Assembly: GCF_040958095.1 (NCBI RefSeq)
Contig: NC_091198.1
Location: 35,713,945 to 35,777,944 of the forward strand
Direction of reading: 5' to 3'
Source: Procambarus clarkii
Taxonomy: Eukaryota > Arthropoda > Malacostraca > Decapoda > Cambaridae
Length of the DNA: 64,000 nucleotides
Shown piece by piece: positions 13,490-23,371 of the stretch. The first letter of the stretch is position 1; each line of letters opens with the position of its first letter. The notes beneath the pieces were generated by a model that made no database searches, was not told the DNA's origin, and was given only the letters and a program-made list of their open reading frames with translations. The position numbers and the translations under genes are program-made.

Positions 13490-13943
13490 TAATGCCTAAT
13501 ATATCATTGTTTGGATACATGCTGTATTCAGGATTAAATTAAAAATACATATATACATATAAATATATGCATCACAATAATTTTTTTCCTCTTATAACTT
13601 ATAGACCTTCCGTATAAAACTACAACAAACGCAGAAGAGAGATACCAATTTAGAGAGGTACGTTGAGTTGTTCTATATTCTTTGTAGTAGTTTGTTGTAT
13701 ATTTGTTACTAATCACCCAAGTACTGTACAAGGTTCTTTGATGAATGGTTTAACAGAACCTCATGTCAACAAATCAAACACCGAACAGTTGATATAATCT
13801 TTTCTAAAACAGTTTATAGCTGTTGTTAAAGTGAGTTTAAGTGTGAGTTGTATTATAAGTAGCCTCATTCGACAGCCTAGTGCTGCCGAATAATTAGTTA
13901 AATCATTATTTGTGTCGAGGTACAGATAGCCAGTGTATTATAC
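13490..13943. other. AT-rich spacer, no recognised feature
   Basis: Upstream flank of the LINE truncation point. I see no coding exon, repeat family or RNA that I can support. Confidence 0.5.
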
Positions 13944-14158
13944 ATGAACAAATCCACAAGGGCCGTAACGAGGATTCAAACCTGCGTCCGGGAGCATCCC
14001 AGACACTGCCTTAATCGACTGAGCTATGACAGGGCTAAATATGTTGAAACCGAAGTTCTACTGAACTTACTGGATCCCGTAGCCTCTCCGAGGCATAAAC
14101 CAGGGTTTTACACAACTCCCCCCTGCACCCGAGCTATGTCTTGTGGATTTGTTCATTT
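13944..14158 (-). mobile_element. tRNA-derived SINE bounded by a 17-bp inverted repeat
   Basis: The minus strand of about 13962-14036 is tRNA-like, with a box A-like TAGCTCAGTCGATTAAGG and a box B-like GGTTTGAATCC. It is followed by a tail CTTGTGGATTTGTTCAT. The same 17 bases occur in the opposite orientation at 14142-14158, so the unit is bounded by ATGAACAAATCCACAAG inverted ends. This could be two SINE copies head to head or one composite element. It is not a functional tRNA gene, since the body and tail are SINE-like. Confidence 0.7.
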
Positions 14159-14219
14159 GATGCATCACGTTAGTGTGATCTCTGTGTGTATTATACATGT
14201 TAGGCTTATACAGAGGTTC

Positions 14220-14420
14220 CCCCCCCTTCAAGGTACTGATCCTCCCCAGGATGCAACCCCACAACAGTTGACTAACTCCCGGGGACCTATTTACTGCTAG
14301 GGGAACAGAGGCATCAGGTGATAGGTAACGTGGTCCAACCATTTATGTCGTGCCAAGGATTTGAACCTGGAATTCCCGATTGTGAGTCGAGAACGAAGCC
14401 GACTGTACTACCGGGGCTCA
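14220..14420 (-). mobile_element. tRNA-derived SINE
   Basis: The minus strand of about 14347-14419 has a tRNA-like head (TAGTACAGTCGG box A; GGTTCAAATCC box B). The tRNA-unrelated body at 14220-14346 includes AGTTGACTAACTCCCGGGGA and CTATTTACTGCTAGG, a body I recall from decapod SINEs. It lies next to a short TA tract. Confidence 0.72.
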
Positions 14421-14432
14421 ATATATATGTAT

Positions 14433-14715
<283 letters not shown>

Positions 14716-14789
14716 TGTCATCAGATGACCTCCTGGGGTCATCAAAGCATCCACCACCAGAACTCTTCCCCACATTCCTAAAGCAGCGC

Positions 14790-16190
14790 GCCCATTTGCA
14801 GCAGGGAAATATACAGACCTTTTAGGAAAGTAAATGAACGGTCTGCAAATCTTAATGCTGCAGCCACCATCAAACCATGGCATAATTTGCTCCTGTTTGG
14901 CAATATTTGCTTAGGCGTACCTGCAAGAGGAGGGAAGTCACTAGCCTCATCAGTCACTAGGGCAATAAATAATTTCCCCAGAGCTGACAACATGATCCCC
15001 ATCCCTCCTCAACGCAAAAACCGTCGTGGCAGACCCAAGAGTTCCAATGACAATTTTAAACTAGGAACACAAGTGACCAAAAATATTGAAGAGGGCAACA
15101 CAGTAGGGGCAATTAGGTTACTTACCAGCGAAGACACAATCGCCCCTAGAAATACCGCTACCGCCAACTCGCTGTGAGAGAAGCACCCTCCTAGAGTACC
15201 GTGGGAACCCACTGCTCAGGACACAAATGTCCCAGACATGGGACCTCTATTCCTCCAGGCGTCCGAGGTATACAAAGCCATCATGTCATTTCCGCCAGTC
15301 TCGGCAGGGGGATACACTGGAGGAAGACCTCAGCACCTCAAGGAGATGGTAAACCCAGTTCTCGGAGAAGTTGCCGAGACACTATTGTCAGAGGTCACGA
15401 AGTTTGTCAACGACTGCCTCTCTGGGTTGATCCCAGATACAATTAAACCCTTTTTTGGGGGGAGCATCCCTTTGTGCCCTCAAGAAGAAAGATGGTGGAG
15501 TCAGACCCATTGCCGTGGGTAACACACTTCGGCGCCTTGTTGCTAGGGCAGCTGTCAGAAAAATTAGCATAGACGCTGCGACGATGCTTCGACCCCATCA
15601 ACTAGGTTTTGGTGTCCCCCATGGCTGTGAAGCAGCAGCTCATGCAGCACGAGCCTATATCAAGCACCTCCCAGAAAATAAGGCATTAATTAAATTAGAC
15701 TTTAAAAATGCCTTCAACCAGGTAAAAAGGGATGTGGTACTGGAATCAGTTCGAACAAGCTTTCCTTCTCTACTCCCCTTCGTCTCAGCAGGGTACAGTA
15801 GGGAATCGACGCTGCTGTTTGGGGAACATGAAGATGTTTCTGCAGAAGATGTCCAACAGGGAGACCCACTTGCCCCTTTTCTTTTTTGCATGGTTGTTAA
15901 AGAGGTCACAAGCAGGTTGACCAGCGAACTCAACATCTGGTTCCTGGACGATGGCACCCTGGCAGGGACACAGGAGTCCCTGCTAGAAGATCTGCAGTTG
16001 GTGAAATCTAAGGGAGAGGAGTTAGGATTCACCCTAAACCCATTAAATTGTGAAATCATCTCATCTAGCTAATCAACCATAGATGCAGTGCGAATCATAT
16101 TGCCAGGAGCCCAAGTGATCGCTCCCACCGACAGTGTGCTGCTAGGGGCACCTCTGGGCTCGAGCGCCATTGAGATAGTCCTCTAAGAAA
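14790..16190 (+). pseudogene. LINE N-terminal region and reverse transcriptase (broken)
   Basis: Reads through a basic stretch (PQRKNRRGRPKSSND) and into an RT with CALKKKDGGVRPIAVGNTLR, LIKLDFKNAFN (motif A), VQQGDPLAPFLFC (motif B) and WFLDDGTL (active site). Defects are a TGA at about 15175-15177 in the same frame, a +1 shift in the T6/G6 homopolymer near 15450-15462, a TAA at 16070-16072 and a TAA near 16184-16186. Because the frame is otherwise continuous, these are recent point lesions in one original ORF. Confidence 0.82.
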
Positions 16191-16210
16191 AGCTGAACGA
16201 CCTGAGGAGG

Positions 16211-17453
16211 ATGGAGGGAAGAATAGGGGCTTTGGACGCCCACGATGCTTTGTACCTACTCACAAGGTGCCTGGCTTTGCCCAGACTGACCTATTTCCTA
16301 AGGTGTGCTTCCTCCTTCGACAGCCCAAAATTAACAGAATATGACACACTCCTAAGGTCAATAACCGTGAAAGTGTTAAACCTCTCCCTGCAAGATAACC
16401 AATGGGACCAAGCAACGCTCCCAGTTAGACTCGGGGGAATAGGTATTCGCAAGGCGACACAGTTAGCATTGCCGGCATTCTTATCCTCGACCAGTGCAAC
16501 AGGTGAATTAGTTAAGGAAATACTACCGGAATACCTAAGAGACTCCATTGGGATTCATGAGCCCAAATTCGTGGAAGGAACCGGTCAGTGGGTCACTCTT
16601 GTCAACTCTCATCCTCGACCGACTTTTCCAAATGACTGCAAACAGTCCAAATGGGATAGCCCCATAGTGGAGAACATCGCCACATCATTGCTGGAGGTAG
16701 CTTCCAGGAAGGACAAAGCGCGTCTTCTAGCTTTGCAAGCGCCCCATGCCGGGGTCTTCCTGTTGGCAGTCCCTAATTCCGCCTTGGGTACCCGCCTGGA
16801 CCATCGGACCCTAAGTATTGGTGTTGCTCTGCGCCTTGCCGCCCCTATCTCCACCGAGCACCGGTGTATTTCCGGCCATGCACGGGCAGACCAATACGGC
16901 AGCCATGGTCTCATCTGTCGTAAGACACAGGGAAAGATTGCCAGACATGAAGCAGTCAATGACATCATCAAGAGAAGTTTGGCTTCAGCTGGGTGTCCAG
17001 CACAAAGGGAACCTCAGTTGTGCAGACCTGACAACAGCCAAAAACGCCCAGATGGAGTCACCCTGCAGCCGTGGAGGGAAGGTAAACAGGTCGTGTGGGA
17101 CTACACGTGTGCATCTACATTGGCTGATACCTATCTACCTTACAGCACAGCTGAGGGAGGCGGGGCGGCCACCTACAGGGAGACCCAGAAAACTAACAGG
17201 TACAAGGACCTGGAACGTTGTTACAGGTTCGTGCCGATAGGCTCCGAGACTCTGGGCGCCTGGGGTAAATGTGCACTTAAGTTCCTGAAGGAGCTGGGCG
17301 AGGAACTCATTGGGAAGACTTGAAACCCAAGAGCGGCCAGTTTCATGTTCCAGCGCCTCTGTGTCGCTGTTCAGAGGGGAAATGCGTGCTGTATCTTGGG
17401 TACGCACCCGACCCCCGAGGAGCTGGACGAGGTCTTCGAACACTGAGTGGTAT
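16211..17453 (+). pseudogene. LINE C-terminal region with CCHC-like cluster and endonuclease-like motif
   Basis: A 370-codon frame (16211-17323) continues the same element. It includes HRCISG...YGSHGLIC, a metal-binding-type cluster in which the second Cys of CxC is Ser here (the other copy has CICG). RHEAVNDIIKRSL, RPDGVTLQPW and VVWDYTCASTLADTY follow. RPDG with WDYT resembles the PD-(D/E)xK layout of restriction-like endonucleases in R2-type LINEs; that is inference. After a TGA at 17321-17323 the frame stays open to about 17453 and matches the second copy (PRAASF..QR, QRGNA), so this TGA is probably another nonsense change. Confidence 0.75.
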
Positions 17454-17518
17454 ATTGTTATATAAGTGTGTGTTTTCTGTAAACTGTAGCATTGCAATAA
17501 AATCAAATAAAAAAAAAA

Positions 17519-17664
17519 GAAATAACAGGGGTGGTAGGAGAGGAAAAGATTAAAGTATTCAGTGAGAATCCACAAGGTCTTCTCTGAACACTATTTATTT
17601 TCTTCTTCGAGGATGTGGGTCCCTTTAATTAAACCAGTGGTGGTACCCCTAAATAAATAAATAA

Positions 17665-17740
<76 letters not shown>
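17519..17740. repeat. LINE 3' flank, (AAAT)n and (TA)n tract
   Basis: About 130 bp of unassigned sequence, then AAATAAATAAATAAATAAAT near 17653-17672 and a TA tract to 17740. Confidence 0.75.
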
Positions 17741-17743
<3 letters not shown>

Positions 17744-17875
17744 GTACCTAGTAGCCAGAACTCACTTCTCAGCCTACTATGCAAGGCCCAATATGCCTAA
17801 TAAGCCAAGTTTTCATGAATTAATTGTTTTTCGACTACCTAACCTACCTAACGTAACCTAACCTAACTTTTTCGG

Positions 17876-17876
<1 letters not shown>
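17741..17876 (+). mobile_element. Half copy of a palindromic TTAGG-bearing element
   Basis: Starts GTCGTACCTAGTAGCCAGAA, shares about 85 bp with the ends of the element at 17958-18327, then has CCTAACCTACCTAACGTAAC and stops at TTTTTCGGCTA. It sits between two TA tracts. Confidence 0.8.

Positions 17877-17957
<81 letters not shown>
17877..17957. repeat. (TA)n microsatellite
   Basis: About 80 bp of TA repeats between the half and full palindromic elements. Confidence 0.95.
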
Positions 17958-17960
<3 letters not shown>

Positions 17961-18324
17961 GTGCCTAGTAGCCAAAACGCACTTCTCAGCCTACTATGCA
18001 AGTCCCGATTTGCCTAATAAGCCAAGTTTTCCTGAATTAATGTATTTTCTCAAATATTTTTCTTATGAAATGATAAAGCAACCCATTTCATTATGTAAGA
18101 GGTCAATTTTTTTTAATGGAGTTAAAATTAACGTAGATATATGACCGAACCTAACCAACCCTACCTAACCTAACCTAACCTATCTCTATAGGTTAGGTAG
18201 CCGAAAAAGTTAGGTTAGGTTAGGTTAGGTAGTCGAAAAAAACATTAATTCATGAAAACTTGGCTTATTAGGCAAATCGGGCCTTGCATAGTAGGCTGAG
18301 AAGTGCGTTCTGGCTACTAGGTAC

Positions 18325-18327
<3 letters not shown>
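17958..18327. mobile_element. Full palindromic TTAGG-bearing MITE-like element
   Basis: The left end (17958-18042, GTCGTGCCTAGTAGCCAAAA...) and the right end (about 18246-18327) are imperfect inverted repeats of about 80 bp. The centre holds short runs of CCTAA on one side (18143-18182) and TTAGG on the other (18187-18226), so it is itself palindromic. It has no coding capacity and is flanked by TA repeats on both sides. I recall this family as very abundant in crayfish genomes. Confidence 0.8.

Positions 18328-18413
<86 letters not shown>
18328..18413. repeat. (TA)n microsatellite
   Basis: About 85 bp of TA repeats following the palindromic element. Confidence 0.95.
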
Positions 18414-18415
<2 letters not shown>

Positions 18416-18417
<2 letters not shown>

Positions 18418-19464
18418 CATAACTTCACTTTATTTAAAATTTCATTACAAAAAAAAGGGTTACAACACTGGTTACATTGGTTACATGCCGGGTACAAGGC
18501 TACTCGTCACAGGTTGTAGAGCTCCTCCAGCTCCTCAGATGGCGGGCTGGAACCATGGATGCAGTGAGCATTTCCTCTCTGGTTTGCCCCATTATGGCGC
18601 TGAAAGAGGAAACTGGCGGCTCTAGGGTCTCTAGTGGTTTCAATTCTAGAGGTTTAGTCTCCGTGGTGTAGTGGTAAGACACTCGCCTGGCGTTCCGCGA
18701 GCGCTATGTCATGGGTTCGTATCCTGGCCGGGGAGGATTTACTGGCGCAATTCCTTAACTGTAGCCTCTGTTTAACGCAACAGTAAAATGTGTACTTGGA
18801 TGAAAAAACGATTCATCGCGGCAGGGGATCGTATTCCAGGGACCTGCCCGAAACGCTACGCGTACTAGTGGCTGTACAAGAATGTAACAACTCTTGTATA
18901 TATCTCAAAAAAAAAAAAAAAAAATTAGCTTGGAACCCAGCTCCTTCAAAAAACTAACAGCACTTTTACCCCAGGCACCAATTGTCTCGGAGGCAATGGG
19001 GGACAAAATTATAGTGGTGCTCAAGGTCTCTGTATTTACTCGACTTGGCTGCTTCCCGGTGATTGGCAGCACCTACTACCTTTGCAACACTGAAGGTAAC
19101 ATAGGTGTTGGCTAAAGTTGAAACGTAAGTGTAGTCCCATACCAACTGTCAACCATTCTTCCAGGGGTTCACCGTGATCCCATCTGGGCGACCGACAGGC
19201 TCATCAGAGTTGCTGGACATTAGGTAACGGGGCTCTCTCTCTCCTCTGCTGGACAACCTGCTGTAGTAAGGATTCTTTTAATAATGTCATTAACCTCGCC
19301 GTGTCTTGCATGCCATCCTCCTGTCCTTTGGCAGAGAAGGCCATGCCGTCCGTACCTGTCGGCTACTGCCTCACCACAAATACACCTGTATTTGGTGTGG
19401 ATTGGGGCAGCGAGCCGGAGAGCCACAGCAATTCGGAGGGCCTGCGGTGTGAGACGGGTGCCGG
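18416..19464 (-). mobile_element. Minus-strand fragment of the same LINE family, split by a SINE
   Basis: Reading down from 19464, the minus strand encodes VALRLAAPIH, RCICGEAVADRYGRHGLLC, RHGEVNDIIKRIL, then (after frameshifts) RPDGITVNPWKNG, a stop, QLVWDYTYVSTLANTY, SETIGAWGKSAVSFLKELG. After the SINE it encodes DPRAASFLFQR and QRGNAHC, ending at 18530 or so. An AATAAA lies on the minus strand near 18430. Each motif has a partner in the plus-strand copy at 16211-17453, which confirms family membership. The fragment is 5'-truncated and carries several lesions. Confidence 0.83.
18658..18924 (+). mobile_element. tRNA-derived SINE with poly(A) tail
   Basis: Head TCTCCGTGGTGTAGTGGTAA (box A region) and GGGTTCGTATCC (box B), a body with TTAACTGTAGCCTCTGTTTA and GATCGTATTCCAGGGACCTG, and an 18-base A tail at 18907-18924. 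It sits inside the LINE fragment, whose coding continues on both sides. An imperfect duplication (about CTAATT against CTAGAATT on the minus strand) may be the target site. Confidence 0.85.
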
Positions 19465-19519
19465 TTGATATGATATATCTGAATATTTATTTTATATGAT
19501 ATGATACAAGACGCTATAG

Positions 19520-19705
19520 CTTGCGCCCTCTTTGGATCCCGCAGGTCACTTAGGATGGACCATGACGCTAAGCCGGATGAGGGAGCATTTTTATTGGCTG
19601 GGAATGGACGCTGATGTGAGGAGACATTGCAAGGCCTGTTTCTCGTGCCAAAGGGCGGGGAAGAACGTCCTTGCTATACCAAAGGATGTGATAATAAAGT
19701 GTTAA
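19520..19705 (+). pseudogene. Ty3/Gypsy integrase zinc-binding fragment
   Basis: A short open stretch reads GHLGWTMTLSRMREHFYWLG then MDADVRRHCKACFSCQRAGK and stops at 19703-19705. HLG, FYWxGM, the C-x2-C pair and CQRAGK are the hallmarks of the integrase H2C2 domain of Gypsy-type pol. Nothing else of pol surrounds it, so it is a scrap of an old element. The first His of the HHCC set is not visible. Confidence 0.75.
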
Positions 19706-20121
19706 TGGACTTAACCATATACTTTGAATGGACGATAATTAGCGAGTGAATTATTTAGACAAGACCCCAGAGCTGTTGAACTCTAGTCTCATTTTGGCCA
19801 TATAAATATATTCCAAGATGCGAGGGTCTAAGTGGTTACAATAGAAAGCCACTCGTTGTGAATGTGAGTGTGGCTCCTAGCTGAAATATTAAATACAACC
19901 ATTTATGGTGTTACAACGTGTAGTTGAAGGACACATGTTGCTGAAGAACACATGTCCCTAAAGGACTCATGTCGCTAAAGGAACCTTTTCACTAAAGCTC
20001 TCTTCAACATCTTCTTAAATTCCATGCTATAAAATCAGCAGTAAGGATGCCATCGCCTTCTTGTTCTATCGCAGAAACTCAGTAGCTTGGGCAGTGAATG
20101 TACAGTAGTGCACGTCTACAG
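19706..20121. other. Unassigned sequence, possible intron
   Basis: AT-rich sequence. Near 19923-19985 a short motif of about 20 bp is repeated three times with changes (GAAGGACACATGTTGC, GAAGAACACATGTCCC, AAAGGACTCATGTCGC). It precedes the exon-like segment at 20122, so part may be intronic. Confidence 0.4.
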
Positions 20122-20337
20122 GTATTACCCTGGAAGCTCCGACCAGCATGGAGGTGGCCGCCCTGTCTTCTCTCCCATACGAAGGTGATCAGTTTCCCTG
20201 ACCATCCACCGTGACCTCACAGATGACGACCCCGACCTTGTATGGTGTTGTGATCTGATAAGTCAATTATGTCCTCAGTCCAGAGGTGGGCACTATGATG
20301 ACCTGACCTTCCTGGGTCAGGTCCTTCCTTCTCACCA
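20122..20337 (+). pseudogene. Disabled paralogous exon of an unidentified host gene
   Basis: A 216-bp segment bounded by CTACAG (acceptor) and GTACGT (donor). It begins GITLEAP where the exon at 62835-63239 begins GIDLDAR. It continues LPYEGDQF (against LLYQGRRL), then LTDDDPDLVWCCDLISQLCP and QSRGG (against LTDDDPAIDWCCHLAAQLCP and PSRGG), and the donor context CTTCTCACCAGTACGTAT is identical. In the opening frame a TGA occurs at 20199-20201. The DDDP part is one frame away, and a second indel near the 3' end restores the phase. I read it as an inactivated or mis-sequenced exon copy. The conserved residues suggest a real protein domain; I do not know which. Confidence 0.65.
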
Positions 20338-20707
20338 GTACGTATATATTTTGATGTATTTCCGGAACAACCAGAGTTCCTTGAAGCTCTTCTTTGGCCT
20401 CTAGTATCATTATTATTACTATATTAGTATACTTTGTTGAGGTGCGTCTAGTATAATTCTGGGCACTGATTACCCAACATTGCCTTTGACTAAACAAGTT
20501 ATTATGAGTCCTGATTAACCCAGATCAATTTTAGCACACTGGTTTGGATTAATGCAAGCTACAATGCTTGTATACTTCAAATTAACCAGACGTGCTGCTC
20601 ATCTCAGCAAAATATTAATTAATCCATATTGTATTTCTCTGATATAAGTTGCTATTTAGATGTGTGACATAGCCAGGTTTAGCCTTCACGTCACCTGATG
20701 CTTGCAG

Positions 20708-20859
20708 GCGAGAGTATTGAGACACTGATTCGAGAACTTCACGAGAGGAACGTCAGCGCTGGCAACCCCTGGACCATGTTCTCAGCGCCACAGGGTCAAC
20801 CCGGCACCACCCAGGCCCTGGCTGCCTCGCTACGCCTCTCCGGTCTCTATGTCTTCTAG
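20708..20859 (+). CDS. Putative terminal exon of an unidentified host gene
   Basis: After an acceptor-like TTGCAG at 20702-20707, an open stretch runs to a TAG at 20857-20859. It encodes about 50 residues including ETLIRELHERNVSAGNPWT, FSAPQGQPGTTQALAASLRL and a final SGLYVF. GC content and amino-acid make-up differ sharply from the AT-rich flanks and look like real coding sequence. It needs one base from the preceding exon, which matches the phase-1 donor of the exon family at 20122-20337, and the intron between them would be 370 bp (GTACGT...TTGCAG). The product is not recognised. If the upstream exon is dead, this exon may be a relic too. Confidence 0.55.
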
Positions 20860-21183
20860 GGCCTGCAGGACCAAGTCGCAAGATGATCAAACATTTGGTT
20901 CCTGTTAAATATCTTATGAGACAGAAGGCTCTTATATATAATCTATATATAATCATAGACTTGTTAACATTTACCATTGTTGCTATCTGTTTAGTGCAGT
21001 TGTGCTTAGGTATTTCTGATGCTGTATATTGTGAAAAATGTATTGAATAATTAGTTATAAACTCAGGATTACTTCCCAAAATCAAGAACTGGCCAACGAA
21101 GTTAATCTTTTCCTACATGAAACTAAGCTCTCTTCAGTTCAAAGTTTAAAACCTGAATTACATTGAAACCACTAGAAAATAGA
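20860..21183. other. Possible 3' UTR and AT-rich flank
   Basis: Sequence after the terminal exon's stop codon. No clear AATAAA near by; no other gene seen. A 110-codon minus-strand frame over the exon is a shadow. Confidence 0.4.
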
Positions 21184-21353
21184 AGAGGGAAAAAAAATAA
21201 GGGAAAAGCGCCAAGCCCTTACAACTACAGAACACTGGATTTGGGATGGGACGGGTGAGGGGGGAATGAATGTTGCCCAACCTCTTGGACGGTCGGGGAT
21301 TGAACGCCGACCTGCATGAAGCGAGACCGTCGCACTACCGTCCACCCCAAGTG
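21184..21353 (-). mobile_element. tRNA-derived SINE
   Basis: On the minus strand the head reads GGTGGACGGTAGTGCGACGG (box A region) and GGCGTTCAATCCCC (box B), then GGTTGGGCAACATTCATTCC and GGGCTTGGCGCTTTTCCC. It ends in a T-rich stretch (plus-strand AGGGAAAAAAAATAAGGG). I recall this family as widespread in decapods. Confidence 0.78.
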
Positions 21354-22129
21354 GTTGGTTAAAAAAAAATATGAAGGAGAGAATATTTGCCAGCTTTTAA
21401 AACCCACTTAATACCTTGCAATTGCAACAAACTGTCTCCCAAGATGAATCAGACCAATAAAACTCCTAGCTGCTGTCATTATTTCCTCACGATATTTCCC
21501 CTTGAAACCAACTGAGCGGACCGTGTCAACTCGTGGTTAAGGAACTACGGGAGCAGCTGAATTACAAACTTCAAGCAAGCAGGTGAAAACAAAGCAGCAC
21601 ACAGAAGAGGTACCAAGTATCTACTGAAAACATTAGGAAAATTCGTGTCCAATTACATAGTTGTTCGTGAAGATTAGACCTTATCAGAGCTTCTGGGTCT
21701 GGAAAACCCACTGTTTTCGTGAAAAACTGATTCACCAGGAATAGGCAGAATCTTTCCTTTCAACTGCGTCAAGTTTGTAAGAATTCCAATATGTTAATCA
21801 AAGATTGCTTTGTCAGAGGTGGTAAAATACCAGTGAGGAAGACCGACACTGAAATAAACTATAAAATAGCCAATGCAGCCCATCCACTGTAGATAATGCA
21901 AGTACTTGCCTGTAAAGTAATGCAAGTACTTGCTTGTAAATATTTAAAAATTGTGTAACTAGATTCAGAAGAGTTTTACTTGCTTAGCTAAATGAACAAT
22001 GGGGTTCAGTTGGTGAACCCATCATCTGCCTCTGTAACCCCACTGTGGGTTATCAGTTTTGAATCAATTATATTTTGAATGTGGATTCAAAATATAACCC
22101 ATTTAAAAATATTCTAAGCAAAGCCCAGG
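21354..22129. other. AT-rich spacer with small palindromes
   Basis: No gene seen. Two copies of ATGCAAGTACTTGC with related flanks occur at about 21896-21940; each contains the perfect palindrome GCAAGTACTTGC. Near 22068-22095, TATATTTTGAAT and ATTCAAAATATA form a 12-bp inverted repeat with a 4-base loop. Confidence 0.5.
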
Positions 22130-23371
22130 AATGAAGTATACCATATAAATTGAATAGATCGAATACTAATGATCCAAAGTGGATAACAAAGGATCTGAAG
22201 AACCTTATAGGTAAAAAGAGAGCGTGATACAAAAGGATTAAGAATGGGGAAGTCAGTTTAGAACAGGAATTCGTACAACTGGTTAGAAATACTAAAAAAG
22301 AGATAAGGAAAGCAAAAAGAAACTATGAAGTTTGCATAGCAGAGCAAGCAAAGACAAATCCTAAAGGGTTTTTCCGGTTATACCGGACAAAGATTAGGGA
22401 AAGGATAGGTCCATTAAAAACTGAGACAGGTCAAATAACAAATAATGATGAAGAGATGAGTATTTTTAATAAATATTTTATATCTGTATTTACTAAAGAG
22501 GAACTTAACAATATGCCTTCAGCCCGAACAAGTCTATGTGGGTGGGGACGAGGACAGCTTGACTAGTTTAGCAGTTACCAGGGAGGATGTAATTAAACAA
22601 ATAGTTAAACTCAAACCAAACAAATCCCCAGGGCCGGATGAAGTGTTTGCCAGGGTGCTTAAAGAATGCAAAGAGGAGCTTTCCGAGCCACTGTCTACCA
22701 TATTTAATAAATCAATAGAGTTAGGCAGAGTGACAAAGTTATGGAAAGTTGCTAATGTGATACCAATTTTTAAGAAAGGAGATAGATCACTTGCATCAAA
22801 CTATCGGCCATTTAGCCTAACGTCTATTGTGGGAAAGTTACTTGAATCGATAATTGCAAATACTATTCGTCTTCATCTTGAAAAGCACAAATTAATACAT
22901 GAGTCGCAACATGGTTTTACAAATAGCCGTTCATGTTTAACAAATTTGCTATCTTTTTATTCCAGCATAGTTGAGGCACTTGATAGTGGTAAGGATTGTG
23001 ATGTTGTGTACCTTGACTTTAGCAAAGCTTTTGATACAGTGCCACATGAAAGACTGATTAAAAAGATAGAGGCTCATGGTATTGGAGGTGCTATATTAAG
23101 TTGGATTAGGGTATGACTATTCCAAAGGAAAGAGAGAGTTAGTATAAATGGGGTTAAGTCAGAGTGGGAAAATGCTGTAAGTGGAGTGCCTCTGGGCTCT
23201 GTCCTGGGACCTCTGTTGTTCATAATATATATCAATGATTTAGATTCAGGTTTGAGTAGCAACATTTGCAAATTTGCCGATGATACAAAAGTCGGTAGGG
23301 AAATTAACACGGAAGAAGACTCACTATCACTTCAAATTTATCTAGATAGGGTTTTGAAAAGGATTGGCAGA
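22130..23371 (+). pseudogene. CR1/jockey-type LINE reverse transcriptase, broken, cut by assembly gap
   Basis: The upstream part (22200-22530) encodes an RT linker (KKEIRKAKRNYE, NPKGFFRLYRTKIRERIGPL, FNKYFISVFTKE). It then switches frame near 22535. The 22538-23116 frame has NKSPGPDEV, NVIPIFKKGDRSLASNYRP, SQHGFTNSRSCLTNLL and VVYLDFSKAFDTVPHERL (motif A). A TGA at 23114-23116 interrupts it, and the same frame resumes with RKERVSING, GVPLGSVLGPLLFIIYINDL (motif B, usual Q replaced by L) and KFADDTK (active site). The 3' end is lost in the gap. Confidence 0.88.

Larger units (their letters stand above)
14730..17518 (+). mobile_element. Plus-strand non-LTR retrotransposon with C-terminal endonuclease-like domain (degenerate)
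   Basis: A LINE whose coding runs from about 14790 to 17450, followed by a short 3' UTR with AATAAA near 17495 and a poly(A) tail to about 17518. The order is an N-terminal basic region (PQRKNRRGRPK), an RT, then a C-terminal domain with a His/Cys cluster and RPDG...WDYT motifs. A second copy of the family lies at 18416-19464 on the other strand. The coding frame carries several in-frame stops and one frameshift, so this copy is dead. I infer an element whose endonuclease follows the RT (R2/NeSL-like arrangement); the clade is not certain. Confidence 0.82.

Noticed and set aside
13962..14036. A genuine tRNA gene on the minus strand
   Set aside because: Box A and B are present, but the sequence continues into a SINE tail and I could not fold a convincing full cloverleaf. 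The same holds for 14347-14419, 18658-18738 and the head of 21184-21353.
17741..18327. A true interstitial telomere from a chromosome fusion
   Set aside because: The CCTAA/TTAGG runs are short, imperfect and lie inside a repeated palindromic element with defined ends.
20267..20497. 76-codon minus-strand frame
   Set aside because: It overlaps the plus-strand exon paralogue, whose conservation with 62835-63239 is in the other strand's frames. The minus frame is a shadow.
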